Shown here: one piece after another, positions 33,086 to 41,485 of the stretch
Layout of the letters: every line of letters begins with the position of its first letter
Position numbering within the stretch: the stretch's first letter is position 1
Source: Agelas oroides
Taxonomy: Eukaryota > Porifera > Demospongiae > Agelasida > Agelasidae
Reading direction: 5' to 3'
DNA length: 64,000 nt
Assembly: GCA_949130485.1 (NCBI GenBank)
Contig: OX422184.1
Coordinates: forward strand, 14,420,405-14,484,404
Translations under genes and position numbers: made by a program
The notes under the pieces: generated by a model
Databases searched by the model: none
What the model saw: the letters and a program-made list of their open reading frames with translations, nothing else
Told to the model about the DNA's origin: nothing

Positions 33086-35902
33086 CTAAACTTGAGTGCT
33101 AGTCCCTCCAGCCATAGGACAGCTAAAATCACATCTCAGGGCCAAGACCCTGGTGTTTGGCTTACAGCCATTGAACAGAACTGACCCTGACAGGCCTGGG
33201 AGAAACAATGACTCTACCTGTGGTAGGTCCCAGAAATCAATAACAAACAGAGCAAACTGGCCGTTGCCAGGGCAAAGGAGAGGCCAGAATGGCGCTGATG
33301 GCCAACATGGCACCACCAAAGTCCCAACGGCTGCACAAACCTGAGCATGACGAATAACTCTGGGGATGAGCCCAATTGGGGGACACCACCAATTGTTCTG
33401 GCCCCCCCAGTTCACTGTAAAGGCATCAACTGCCTCTGAACCTGGGTTCCAGCAGCGACTGTTGAATCGAGGCAGTTGGGCATTGTGGAAGCTGGCAAAA
33501 CGATCAACAGTATGGGGCCCCCACATGGCATCAATGCGTGCGAATATCGCAGGGTCCAAAAACCAGTCATCATGGTCAACTATGCGGCTCAAAAAATCGG
33601 CTCTTACATTGAGATCCCTGAGTATCCATTCCGGTTCTAAATGGAGCTGGTACTGCACCGAGAGTGCAAATACTTTCAGAGCTATTGCATGAAGCTGAGG
33701 CTTCTTACTTCCTACTTGCAATATGCGGGCAACGTTCTGATTATCAGTAAACCAGCGGACACGTGTATTTGCGAGTTTGCATGCTACAGCCAAAAGGACT
33801 TGGTACACTGCAGAGAGCTCCCGCCACGTAGAGCTCTGACTGGCTTCCTCAGCAGTCCACTGTCCAAATGACACACATGGACCATGCTCTACAACATACC
33901 CCCCATATCCCGTTTCGCTTGCATCGGAATACACAACCCTCAAAGCTGATGGGGAGCGCCATATTGGCTGGGAACTGTACTCGGATAAGCTGGCTGACCA
34001 GAACCTGAGTTCAGCTCGGGCCTCTGGAGAAAGCCTGAGGAGGTCACACCAGGTCTGCCTGCTCTCCAGGGCTGCATACAGACTGCGAGTCATAAAGCGA
34101 CTCACTGGCCCAATGGCCAAACCCATGGAAATAATTTTTCCCACAATGCTGGCTAACTGCTTAGCGGAGATCAGGGCCAATTGACAAGCTTGATCGAGCC
34201 TATGTTGGAGAGCTACTAACTTCTCCTGAGGAACCTCAACCTGGCCTAATGCCAGATCAATCACAAAACCAAGCCATGGCAGCCTCTGGACAGGGTCCCA
34301 TATGGACTTGACAGGGTGGTCCAAAAAACCAGCTTTAGCAAGGGTGCTACGTACAAACTGGCTGGCCTCTATGGCCTCTACTTTCCCTGCCACTGCACAC
34401 AAACCATCATCAAGGTACACTAGAATTCTTAGACCCCCGGCACGCCAGTAGCGCACAAGAGGGCGGAGTAACTTGGTAAACATGTAACATGCAGTGGCCA
34501 GACCAAAGGGAAGCACTGTGAATACATAGAAATGCCCATCCCAAGCAAATCCCAAGTACTTGCAGTGATGATCGGCGATATCAACATGGTGATATCCTGA
34601 TTTCAGGTCGAAAGAAAACAGGTAATCACCCTGCTCAAACAATAGCATTGCAACCCGCAAATCTTCATATTTAAATCTTTGCTTCCACAGAAATTTATTC
34701 AGGTGGCGGAGGTTGATCACCAACCTCTTTTTCTTTCCACTACCCTCTACCACTGATAAGCTAGGCTTAATGCACAGTTCGTGCACCAGAGTGTTACTGA
34801 TTTGCTGGCAGGAGGGTGCATTAAAGAAGTACCTGAGCGAGGCTTGATTCTGCTTGGAAAATGGGGTGGGCTCTGATTTGAGAGGTAAGATGTATCCACT
34901 CTCAATGGTACTTAACACAGAAGCAGGGGCTTCAAGTTCGGATTCCCAAAACTGGAGGCACTTTTTAAGCCTACCCTTTACAGAGATAGGATCTAACTGG
35001 GTGTGTGGCTCTGTAGCCTCCGCCTCCCAACAGCGCGCTACTGACTCATGCTCAGTACCTCCCAGAATATCGGGGACAACAGATTCTGTGTCACCAGGAA
35101 TTTCCCACTCACTACTCCGAGAATGGTCTACATACTCTCCCGCCCCCAATGCATTCAAGCACAAAGGATACCACTTCCTGGTCTCAGCTGACGCTGTCTT
35201 GGGGCAGTAGCTTCTCAGATGCCCCATCTCTCCACAAGCGAAGCAAGGGCCAGCGGCCCGCATTGGCGCCGGGAGCAGCTGCGACCGTTTGGGCGGGTAC
35301 GTCGTGCCGGCAGCCGCAACTGGGGCTGGACCGGACGTGGCTGGTTGTAGCGTACTGTAGCGCCCCTTTCCAGTCTTCACAGACGGCTCGGCTCTCTTCC
35401 TCTTTCGCTTGGCAGCCTTCCTCTCAGCTGCCTTCTCGGCTTTCTCTAAGCGCTTTTCGTCGTCGCTGTCATCCGCAAGCTCGTCGGCTGTATACTCCAC
35501 TACGACTCCCCAACCATATTCAGAGCGGTCGGCAATCTTATTGAGCTTCTGGCGCTCTGCGAGCAGTTTCATACCTTTGGCCAGAGCTTCCTGGGCTCTC
35601 TCAATGACTGGCGCGCTGCCGTCCCCGGATAAGTGGATTTGTGCTTCGGCGATCGCATCCTCGACCTTCTCGTTGAACCCCGCCTGCTCTTCGTTGCCTT
35701 TCCGCTTGAAACTGTACGGCTTTTCGTGCCGCACCTTTTTGACTGCCTTAGCAGCAGCATCTTCTTGTCCCTGCCGCACTTCTGCGCGGAATTCGGCAAA
35801 CTTGTTGTCGAACCTCTCCTGAGAGGCCTGGATTGCCGCCATCAGTTGCGCGAACTGATCGCTCGACACTGCCATTGGCGGGTCACCGTCGGTAGACATC
35901 AT
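33086..35902 (-). CDS. Gag-reverse transcriptase-RNase H polyprotein of the Ngaro/PAT-type element
   Basis: The open frame extends to 36064, but the MM at 35902/35899 (followed by STDGDPPMAVSSDQFAQLM) is the likelier start because the A1 repeat lies upstream. The N-terminal part is gag-like: a charged coiled-coil stretch, a lysine/arginine-rich segment (AAKRKRKRAEP) and a CCHC knuckle (CFACGEMGHLRSYC). Reverse transcriptase follows, with VINLRHLNKFL, FDLKSGYHHVDI, LPFGLATACYMF and the catalytic LVYLDDGL. RNase H begins at VVYSDASETGYGG and includes WFTDNQNVARIL. The C-terminal region (DRFASFHNAQLPRFNSR, VNWGGQNNWWCPPI) is shared by DIRS and Ngaro elements. I see no separate adenine methyltransferase, which favours Ngaro over DIRS1. 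The protein copies the element's RNA into DNA. Confidence 0.93.
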   Translation of the reverse strand: MMSTDGDPPMAVSSDQFAQLMAAIQASQERFDNKFAEFRAEVRQGQEDAAAKAVKKVRHEKPYSFKRKGNEEQAGFNEKVEDAIAEAQIHLSGDGSAPVIERAQEALAKGMKLLAERQKLNKIADRSEYGWGVVVEYTADELADDSDDEKRLEKAEKAAERKAAKRKRKRAEPSVKTGKGRYSTLQPATSGPAPVAAAGTTYPPKRSQLLPAPMRAAGPCFACGEMGHLRSYCPKTASAETRKWYPLCLNALGAGEYVDHSRSSEWEIPGDTESVVPDILGGTEHESVARCWEAEATEPHTQLDPISVKGRLKKCLQFWESELEAPASVLSTIESGYILPLKSEPTPFSKQNQASLRYFFNAPSCQQISNTLVHELCIKPSLSVVEGSGKKKRLVINLRHLNKFLWKQRFKYEDLRVAMLLFEQGDYLFSFDLKSGYHHVDIADHHCKYLGFAWDGHFYVFTVLPFGLATACYMFTKLLRPLVRYWRAGGLRILVYLDDGLCAVAGKVEAIEASQFVRSTLAKAGFLDHPVKSIWDPVQRLPWLGFVIDLALGQVEVPQEKLVALQHRLDQACQLALISAKQLASIVGKIISMGLAIGPVSRFMTRSLYAALESRQTWCDLLRLSPEARAELRFWSASLSEYSSQPIWRSPSALRVVYSDASETGYGGYVVEHGPCVSFGQWTAEEASQSSTWRELSAVYQVLLAVACKLANTRVRWFTDNQNVARILQVGSKKPQLHAIALKVFALSVQYQLHLEPEWILRDLNVRADFLSRIVDHDDWFLDPAIFARIDAMWGPHTVDRFASFHNAQLPRFNSRCWNPGSEAVDAFTVNWGGQNNWWCPPIGLIPRVIRHAQVCAAVGTLVVPCWPSAPFWPLLCPGNGQFALFVIDFWDLPQVESLFLPGLSGSVLFNGCKPNTRVLALRCDFSCPMAGGTSTQV

Positions 35903-36011
35903 GCACGAATCGGCGTAGACTAGTAGGACGGACGCACGCACGCAACGGGAATATACAGATGTGAGATGGCGGTTGAATACCGGATCCAACAACAACGGTT
36001 GGCAGCCTGAA

Positions 36012-36187
36012 GGGGCAGTGCAAATAGTGGCTGGGAGTGCACAAGCTAGGAATGACTTTATCACATACGTGGCTGAAGATATAGACTACAGCCACGTGCC
36101 ACCGCGACAAAACCATGCAACATCACACATACTTCCGGGAGCGTATTTTCTGTCTAATTCCTACAGTCAAACGACAGAAAAATACAT
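36012..36187 (-). repeat. A1 split direct repeat (176 bp)
   Basis: From GGGGCAGTGCAAATAGTGG to GAAAAATACAT. It matches A2 (31016-31191) except for one substitution near 36162 (CCTACAG against CCCACAG). Confidence 0.93.
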
Positions 36188-36775
36188 ATTTCTTGAGGTC
36201 ATACGTAAGCCTGATACAGACCTCGTATTGGTGTAAACATGGTCTACGAGTTAATTTCTGGAGGACATGAGCAAGCCTGATACAGGCCTTGTATTGGTGT
36301 AAACATGGTCTACGAGTTCATTTCTTGAGGTCATAAGCAAGCCTGATACAGGCCTCGTATTGGTGTAAACATGGTCTACGAGTTAATTTCTGGAGGTCAT
36401 AAGCAAGCCTGATACAGGCCTCGTATTGGTGTAAACGTGATCTACGAGTTAATTTCTGGAGGTCATAAGCAAGCCTGATACAGGCCTCGTATTGGTGTAA
36501 ACATGGTCTACGAGTTAATTTCTGGAGGTCATAAGCAAGCCTGATACAGGCCTCGTATTGATGTAAACGTGATCTACGAGTTAATTTCTGGAGGTCATAA
36601 GCAAGCCTGATACAGGCCTTGTATTGGTGTAAACGTGGTCTACGAGTTCATTTCTTGAGGTCATACGTAAGCCTGATACAGACCTTGTATTGGTCTACGA
36701 GTTCATGTCTTGAGGTCATACGTAAGCCTGATACAGGCCTTGTATTGGTGTAAACATGGTGTATGGGTTAATTTC
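36188..36775 (+). repeat. 66-bp satellite array, right part
   Basis: About nine further units, resuming exactly where the left array stopped. One unit near 36680-36700 is shortened. Diverged single units may persist near 38873 and 39065. Confidence 0.95.
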
Positions 36776-36867
36776 TTAGAACTGTCGGTAGTTCACAGAT
36801 TAGTCAATGTGTATGTGCCTAGTTAAACTGAATTGCTCGTGCGTATGAGTCCAGTCGATCCTGGGGT

Positions 36868-36890
36868 GGGGGGGGGGGGGGGGGGGGGGG
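36868..36890 (+). repeat. 23-bp G run
   Basis: An uninterrupted run of G follows CTGGGGT. Its length is likely unreliable in any assembly. Confidence 0.9.
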
Positions 36891-37084
36891 CGAGTGCAAA
36901 GTGTGAGGCGGAGAGATGCTCCCGACGCTAGTGGTAGGCTGGCGAGCTTCAACATTGAGGGGTGAGGAAGCAGGGTGGCTTCCGCGAAGTAGCTGACGTG
37001 TCCATCGTTGCTGCGGGCGGTCCGCGGTAGACACTTTAACAGTAGACAGCTGAGTGGCTTAAATAAAACTTCTCTATCTCTCAG

Positions 37085-37337
37085 CACAGGCAACCTCTGT
37101 GAAGCTCTCCTGGCCCTCTCGAACCAGGCACAAGATGGAGGAGAGAATTCTCAGACAGCTGCACCCAGTCAGCTGTACAAGCCCTACAACAGCAACAACA
37201 GCAATCTTCTCCCACGACTGAAGATCGGGTATAGATGTTACATAGTGGTATTATTCTTCTTGCAGACTGTCAGAAGCCATTTGCACTTGTGATCCTGACC
37301 AAGAATGAGCTCATTGTTCATGACCTGCAGAGTTCAG
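37085..37337 (+). CDS. Two possible host-gene exons (tentative)
   Basis: The second segment is the better one: TTCTTGCAG|ACTGTCAG at 37266 to GTTCAGG|GTAAGC at 37337, encoding (D)CQKPFALVILTKNELIVHDLQ. This faintly resembles the hydrophobic LVVLTxxELVVIDL strand of the Lgl/tomosyn family. The first segment begins after CTATCTCTCAG at 37085 and is open in one frame (TGNLCEALLALSNQAQ, then glutamine/asparagine-rich). I could not join the two with a good donor in the right phase, so only the splice signals and the open frame support the pair. No other exons of the gene are identified. A Penelope-like remnant lies in the following intron. Confidence 0.25.
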
Positions 37338-37690
37338 GGTAAGCAGTCAAAACTTTTAGTACAAGCGATTGATCCTGAATCCAAGTGGGCAGGTGGGTTA
37401 AAAGCAAACTCTCTACACTTAATCTCAATATTTCGACTTCGGGATGAGTCTTCTTCAGGAGATGACTGGTGACTGTGAGGTGAGTCTTGATATACTGTGG
37501 CTGTCTGACAAGAGATGATACATGAAAAGAGGAAAGAAAGCTTTGATACAAGACTATACATGGGACAAGAGTACTAGAAGGAAAGAGTGGAGGAAATGCA
37601 ATATATTGTTGGTGGAAGCACCTACCTCGGGGAATCAATCAGGCCAGGAACTTGGTTTCTAGCCTAGATGCTCATGCTACTCTGGGAGGC

Positions 37691-38480
37691 CTATGCTATA
37701 GAGTATTGGGAATTAAGACCAAAGGGGAGGACTGTGTTAAGTGCCCTGATCCAATGTATCTCAGGAGGTAGGAGCTGGTTTGGGGGGCAGTGTTCAAGGG
37801 GCAGGATTCTCGCATGCGTCTCGAAGCTGTGTCCTCTGGAGCTGAAGTGGTGGTAGAAGGGCCAGGTGCTCTTCCTCTTCTCCTTTGCTGCAGATGTATG
37901 ATAGCCAAAGCGATTAAGTAGAGATTTCGAAGTTTGTCCTACATACATTTTGGAAATTTAGAACAGATGATGCAGTAGATGAGACTGGTACTTTTACAGG
38001 TGAAGGTATCAGTGAGGAAGAAGGGTTGATGTGTAGTGCTGGAATGGATGACGTCGTAGGAAAGTAGTTTAGGGCAGGTGAGACAAAGTGGGTGATTACA
38101 TGGTTTTACTCTTTTAGCGGTTGTATTTGCAGTGGAACATCGGCTGTAGGGGGAGGGTGTCTTCCAAGTGTCTTTGCAGAGACTAGGTGGTTGGAGACTG
38201 CCTTTTCTCGTCTGAAGTGCAGAGAAGAGTTGTGAGAGGTTTGTGTCCTTAGAGATAAGGTCCCAATGATGAGTTAGAGTTTGATAGAGGTTAGTAAGTG
38301 AGGTGTGGGAGTAAGGAGTGATGAATTTGGGGGTGATGGGGTTAGGTATGATATTAAGGCTAGAGGAGTGGTTGAGGTTAGGGGTAGGAAGAGGTTGGAT
38401 GTAGTTGTTTCTAAGGGAGTATGGAACTGTGGAGAGGAGTGGAGTGGGTCAATTAGGATACCCTCTACAGAGTAGGTGGT
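37691..38480 (-). pseudogene. Penelope-like element 3' fragment with GIY-YIG endonuclease
   Basis: On the minus strand the upstream part reads as the RT-to-endonuclease linker (TRKGSLQPPSLC, NHPLCLTCP, FTCKSTSLIYCIICSK). The GIY-YIG domain follows as MYVGQTSKSLLNRF...HFSSRGHSF...EIHWIRALNT and PFGLN, the usual end of Penelope-like proteins. Near 37946-37950 the frame shifts between the cysteine-rich linker and MYVGQT, so the copy is broken. The reverse transcriptase itself is absent. The 3' flank contains ATTTCGACTTCGGGATGAGT at about 37430, like the tails of such elements. Confidence 0.8.
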
Positions 38481-39435
38481 GCATAAAAGTTGAGATTTGT
38501 TCTTTCGTAGTTATCCTGGCTTGAGTTGGACCTAAATTGCTCGTGCATAAGAGTTCAGTGGATCAAATGCTTACAGGGTTGCATACAGGATTTTTTCCTG
38601 GGAGGGGGGGATGTAGATGTCTGCAAAGGGTGCATGCGCATATCAGTGAACCCGCTAGGGTTTTGTAGATCTGCTCATGCATAAGAGTCAACTACATTAA
38701 GTGCTTGAGCACTACCCTACTGTGACATTGACCGGGTAAACTTGGTAGTCTGATGTATGCCTATAGTTGTGCATATTCCACTCTCCAATACACTAATTGC
38801 ACGACATGTATTTTATTCTCCTGTCGCATGGAACAATGCAAGGAAGCAGAATGGTGGGAACGTGAAACCATAAGGAAGCCCGAGGCAGGCCTGGTATTGG
38901 CCAAACATGTCCTACATTTTAGTGACTTCGAGTCTTACAGAACCAACTTCCTCAGCTGAACACTCTCAGCAGTTGACATCATCTGACAGATATGACACAA
39001 CCAATTTCTCACTCTCAGCCAGATGTGTTGTCTGCCTCTGTACTTGCCAACATTTTTTTTTTTATGCCCGAGGACTTACCTGCGGGTATTGGCCAAAACA
39101 CGTTCTACACCTCAGTGCACTGCACAATGATCAAAAATGGGAACTAGAATTTTAGGACTGGAGAACTAGCGAATACAGCAATGAACCTGAATAACCATGG
39201 AAATCTAAGTAATAGGATAATTATTGAACAAAGTCATAAAGTACTCTACTGGTGTTCTTCTTAGGGACAATAAGTCAAAACGTTGATAAACTTTTTTTTC
39301 CAAATTTTGCTTTTTGCAACACATTGTACTTGAGTTTCACAAACTTTGGTGGGTATTCTGTGAACAGTAGAAATATCTAACTTGTGCTGTATGCTATTTC
39401 CTTCCTAAATTTCTCACTGCCAGACGATCTTTTGA

Positions 39436-39765
39436 TCATGTATCTGTGATTTCTTTTTGATTCAATCCAAAATCATACATTTGATATTCGAAATCGTAGA
39501 AGTCTACTTGCAAACAACCTCCGTTCTGCAGAGATAAACTTCTCATGTACTCTCCGGGTTTATCTTTCTCCACACTAGCCACCAGCACTCGGGCTAATTG
39601 GGAAAGCTTCGTCACCCGAATGGGATGAGCAGGACGATCTCCCACCCGAATGCTGTTCACTTCCCAGGGGTTCAATTGATCGAACTGATCTCTCATGTGT
39701 CCCTTCCTGTCCATTCCCACTTTCTGGAGTGGTTTCAAAGCTCTGGTGATTGCTCCCTTGGACAT
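39436..39765 (-). CDS. Hypothetical protein of the virus-like island (109 aa)
   Basis: The protein starts MSKGAITRALKPLQKVGM and has a basic first half, then SQLARVLVASVEKDKPGEY and an aromatic C-terminal part (VDFYDFEYQMYDFGL). The composition looks like a real folded protein, but I do not recognise it. It is the last gene on the minus strand, with another open frame (39575-39886) overlapping its start in a different frame; that one is serine/glutamate-rich and probably not coding. No promoter is evident. Confidence 0.45.
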   Translation of the reverse strand: MSKGAITRALKPLQKVGMDRKGHMRDQFDQLNPWEVNSIRVGDRPAHPIRVTKLSQLARVLVASVEKDKPGEYMRSLSLQNGGCLQVDFYDFEYQMYDFGLNQKEITDT

Positions 39766-39822
39766 CTTTAGAATCCTTTTCTTCCCTTTTCAAAATGGAA
39801 TACAACAGGGGAGCAGTTGTTG

Positions 39823-40128
39823 CTAACGATGGTTGCTCTGCAAAATTCTCTCCCTCTCCGTCACCGCTGCCAACTCTCTTTTCCACCCACGCTTTTTCGT
39901 TTTCGTGGCAATAGTTCTCCTATTCCGCTGATGCGACGATGGAATCGAAGAGAAATTTTCGTATGCCGAATCGAAAGAAGGAAACGACGAACCCACCAAA
40001 TCGTCCACCTGATTCAAAAAATAGAATGCCCTATCCAAACTCGCTTGAAAGGTGATTTGAGCTTTTTTGGCAGTGTTCAATTCTTTCCTCAATTGGTGAA
40101 CTACCAGGACGAATCTGTTTTCCATCAC
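39823..40128 (-). CDS. Possible small protein overlapping the methyltransferase 3' end (101 aa)
   Basis: The open frame begins MMENRFVLVVHQLRKELNTA, overlaps the last 98 bp of the methyltransferase in another frame, and continues alone for about 200 bp. The amphipathic start and DRAFYFLNQVDDLVG segment could form helices; the end is basic (TKTKKRGWKRE). No family is recognised. Short overlaps of this kind are common in viral genomes, but chance cannot be excluded. Confidence 0.35.
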   Translation of the reverse strand: MMENRFVLVVHQLRKELNTAKKAQITFQASLDRAFYFLNQVDDLVGSSFPSFDSAYENFSSIPSSHQRNRRTIATKTKKRGWKRELAAVTERERILQSNHR

Positions 40129-40831
40129 ATTGAACTACCCGTCTTTCTTCTTCTTCGATTTCACTCACCAACTCTTCCACCAATCGTTCGGGAATGATTC
40201 CCATCAAATAAGCTTGTCTGGTAGGCAAATTATATCGTTTTATACCCTTCTTGTCATAACTGACATTCATCAACGACACGTGACATCCCGTCTGACGACA
40301 CGTGGGTTTGGGTTTCCAAGATTCTAGATTTGTCCATATGTCCGTGGGTTTCTGTGTTTTTCCTCCGTAACTGCAATAGGTAATGGTTCTTCTCACCACA
40401 CCTTCTACTTCAAATCCTTCCTGTTCGAATAAATCGTCTATCAGGTGACGTAATATGTTTCTCGAATTTTCCACAAACCAATAAGTGGGTTGAAGAGCAC
40501 GAATCACTCGAAGGGTCTGACGCACGTTTTCCAATCCCTTTTCGCCTTTGGCATTGGGCGTGTATTCTCCCCTGCCCGTCTTGGTGAAGTAGTGTCTCCA
40601 AGACAAGTTCGAGAAGAAGTGACAAGGAGGACTCGCCCACAACACTTTCACCGACGCGTGAGGATAAGTTTCCGTGGGAAAATCGTGGACGTCGCGTGTC
40701 TTCAATCCCTCTATCTGGGCCTTCTTCACCACCTTTCTATCGTTCTCCCAGCAATCCACCGAGTAACCGTGTTCTCTGAAGATCCGACTGACTTGACAGC
40801 TACCTGCAAAGAGTTCTACCAGATGAGGCAT
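40031..40831 (-). CDS. C5-cytosine DNA methyltransferase of the virus-like island
   Basis: The protein should transfer a methyl group from S-adenosylmethionine to cytosine in DNA. From the chosen start (MPHLVELFAG) motif I is LVELFAGSCQVSRIF with the acidic end of the next strand in VDCWEND. Motif IV is WASPPCHFFSNLS with the catalytic Pro-Cys. Motif VI is FVENSRN. At about 266 residues it is short, with a small target-recognition region, like viral and phage enzymes. The frame stays open to an ATG at 40903, but the extra 24 residues precede the usual start of the fold and overlap the divergent plus-strand gene. It lies on the same strand as the polymerase. It may mark or protect the replicon's DNA; that role is inferred. 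Confidence 0.85.
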   Translation of the reverse strand: MPHLVELFAGSCQVSRIFREHGYSVDCWENDRKVVKKAQIEGLKTRDVHDFPTETYPHASVKVLWASPPCHFFSNLSWRHYFTKTGRGEYTPNAKGEKGLENVRQTLRVIRALQPTYWFVENSRNILRHLIDDLFEQEGFEVEGVVRRTITYCSYGGKTQKPTDIWTNLESWKPKPTCRQTGCHVSLMNVSYDKKGIKRYNLPTRQAYLMGIIPERLVEELVSEIEEEERRVVQCDGKQIRPGSSPIEERIEHCQKSSNHLSSEFG

Positions 40832-40901
40832 TTTCGGCAGCAGACTTAAAAATAACACGATTCTACTCCCATTCTGCTCGCGCGCGAGTTTATATACTAC
40901 C

Positions 40902-41102
40902 ATGGAAGAGGTACCGGATACTTACAAACAACCACCCATCGTAAACACCATAGAAGAATCTTATTTCATGGGATTGAACAGATGCAGATGGTGTGGTCAA
41001 ATCTACCAGTTACGAGTAAACAGAGATGTCATTCCCGTTCGCATAACTTGGTTTTTGTGTCAATATTGCAGTATTCGAAATTTCACACAATACAACAAAT
41101 GA
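40902..41102 (+). CDS. Small zinc-ribbon-like protein (66 aa)
   Basis: The 66 residues include CRWCGQIYQ and FLCQYCSIRN, two CxxC pairs about 27 residues apart, as in a zinc ribbon. The gene diverges from the methyltransferase; TTTATATA at about 40890 lies only 12 bp before its ATG. Similar pairs occur in small viral transcription or recombination factors, but no family can be named. Confidence 0.5.
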   Translation: MEEVPDTYKQPPIVNTIEESYFMGLNRCRWCGQIYQLRVNRDVIPVRITWFLCQYCSIRNFTQYNK

Positions 41103-41113
41103 ATGGAACGAGA

Positions 41114-41485
41114 TTAGATTTGATGATGAAACCAAATTAGATATTCTATGACGAGTAATAACAAGGTGTTGTAAAAGTTCACGACCAAGTTCACGTCTCG
41201 GTGAAGCTCTCCAAGCAGATGTTCCTGTTCTTGGTTTATTGGAATTGGCACCTCTTCGGCTAAATCGAGATTGGAATCGTCGTAGTCATCGAATTCTTCC
41301 CACCAGTATCCTTCATCACTGATGCTACTTGCTGTCGTGGTAGTGACACTTTCCGAGAAGTCGTCGTCCTCTTTCCCCTCGTCCCATTCCATCCAACAAC
41401 CCACGTTGTCATCCAGTTCCACTCCCCATTCTTCTTCACATTCTAACTGCATCTCAGCTACTGGAAAAGTCATGAATGGTGACAC
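41114..41485 (-). CDS. Acidic protein of the virus-like island (123 aa), copy A
   Basis: The protein is strongly acidic (WMEWDEGKEDDDFSES, WWEEFDDYDDSNLD) with a hydrophobic C-terminal stretch (NTLLLLVIEYLIWF) that could insert in a membrane. A second copy at 42885-43181 shares the first 91 residues but is cut by the duplication junction, so this copy has the original end. A plus-strand frame starts at the opposite end of the same DNA (41476) and may be a chance mirror. The function is unknown. Confidence 0.5.
   Translation of the reverse strand: MSPFMTFPVAEMQLECEEEWGVELDDNVGCWMEWDEGKEDDDFSESVTTTTASSISDEGYWWEEFDDYDDSNLDLAEEVPIPINQEQEHLLGELHRDVNLVVNFYNTLLLLVIEYLIWFHHQI

Larger units (their letters stand above)
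30567..36187 (-). mobile_element. Ngaro/PAT-type tyrosine-recombinase retrotransposon (5.6 kb), split direct repeats
   Basis: Read on the minus strand the order is A1 (36187-36012), gag-RT-RNase H, tyrosine recombinase, B1 (31304-31192), A2 (31191-31016), spacer, B2 (30679-30567). Such split direct repeats are the hallmark of Ngaro and PAT elements in the DIRS order. The satellite unit GAGTTA|ATTTCTTG is split exactly, with no target duplication, as expected for recombinase-mediated insertion of a circle. Both main genes are open. Near-identity of the A and B pairs suggests a young insertion. Confidence 0.92.

Noticed and set aside
36800..37093. Proline-rich 97-codon minus-strand frame
   Set aside because: It depends on the G run at 36868-36890 and is not supported by any domain.
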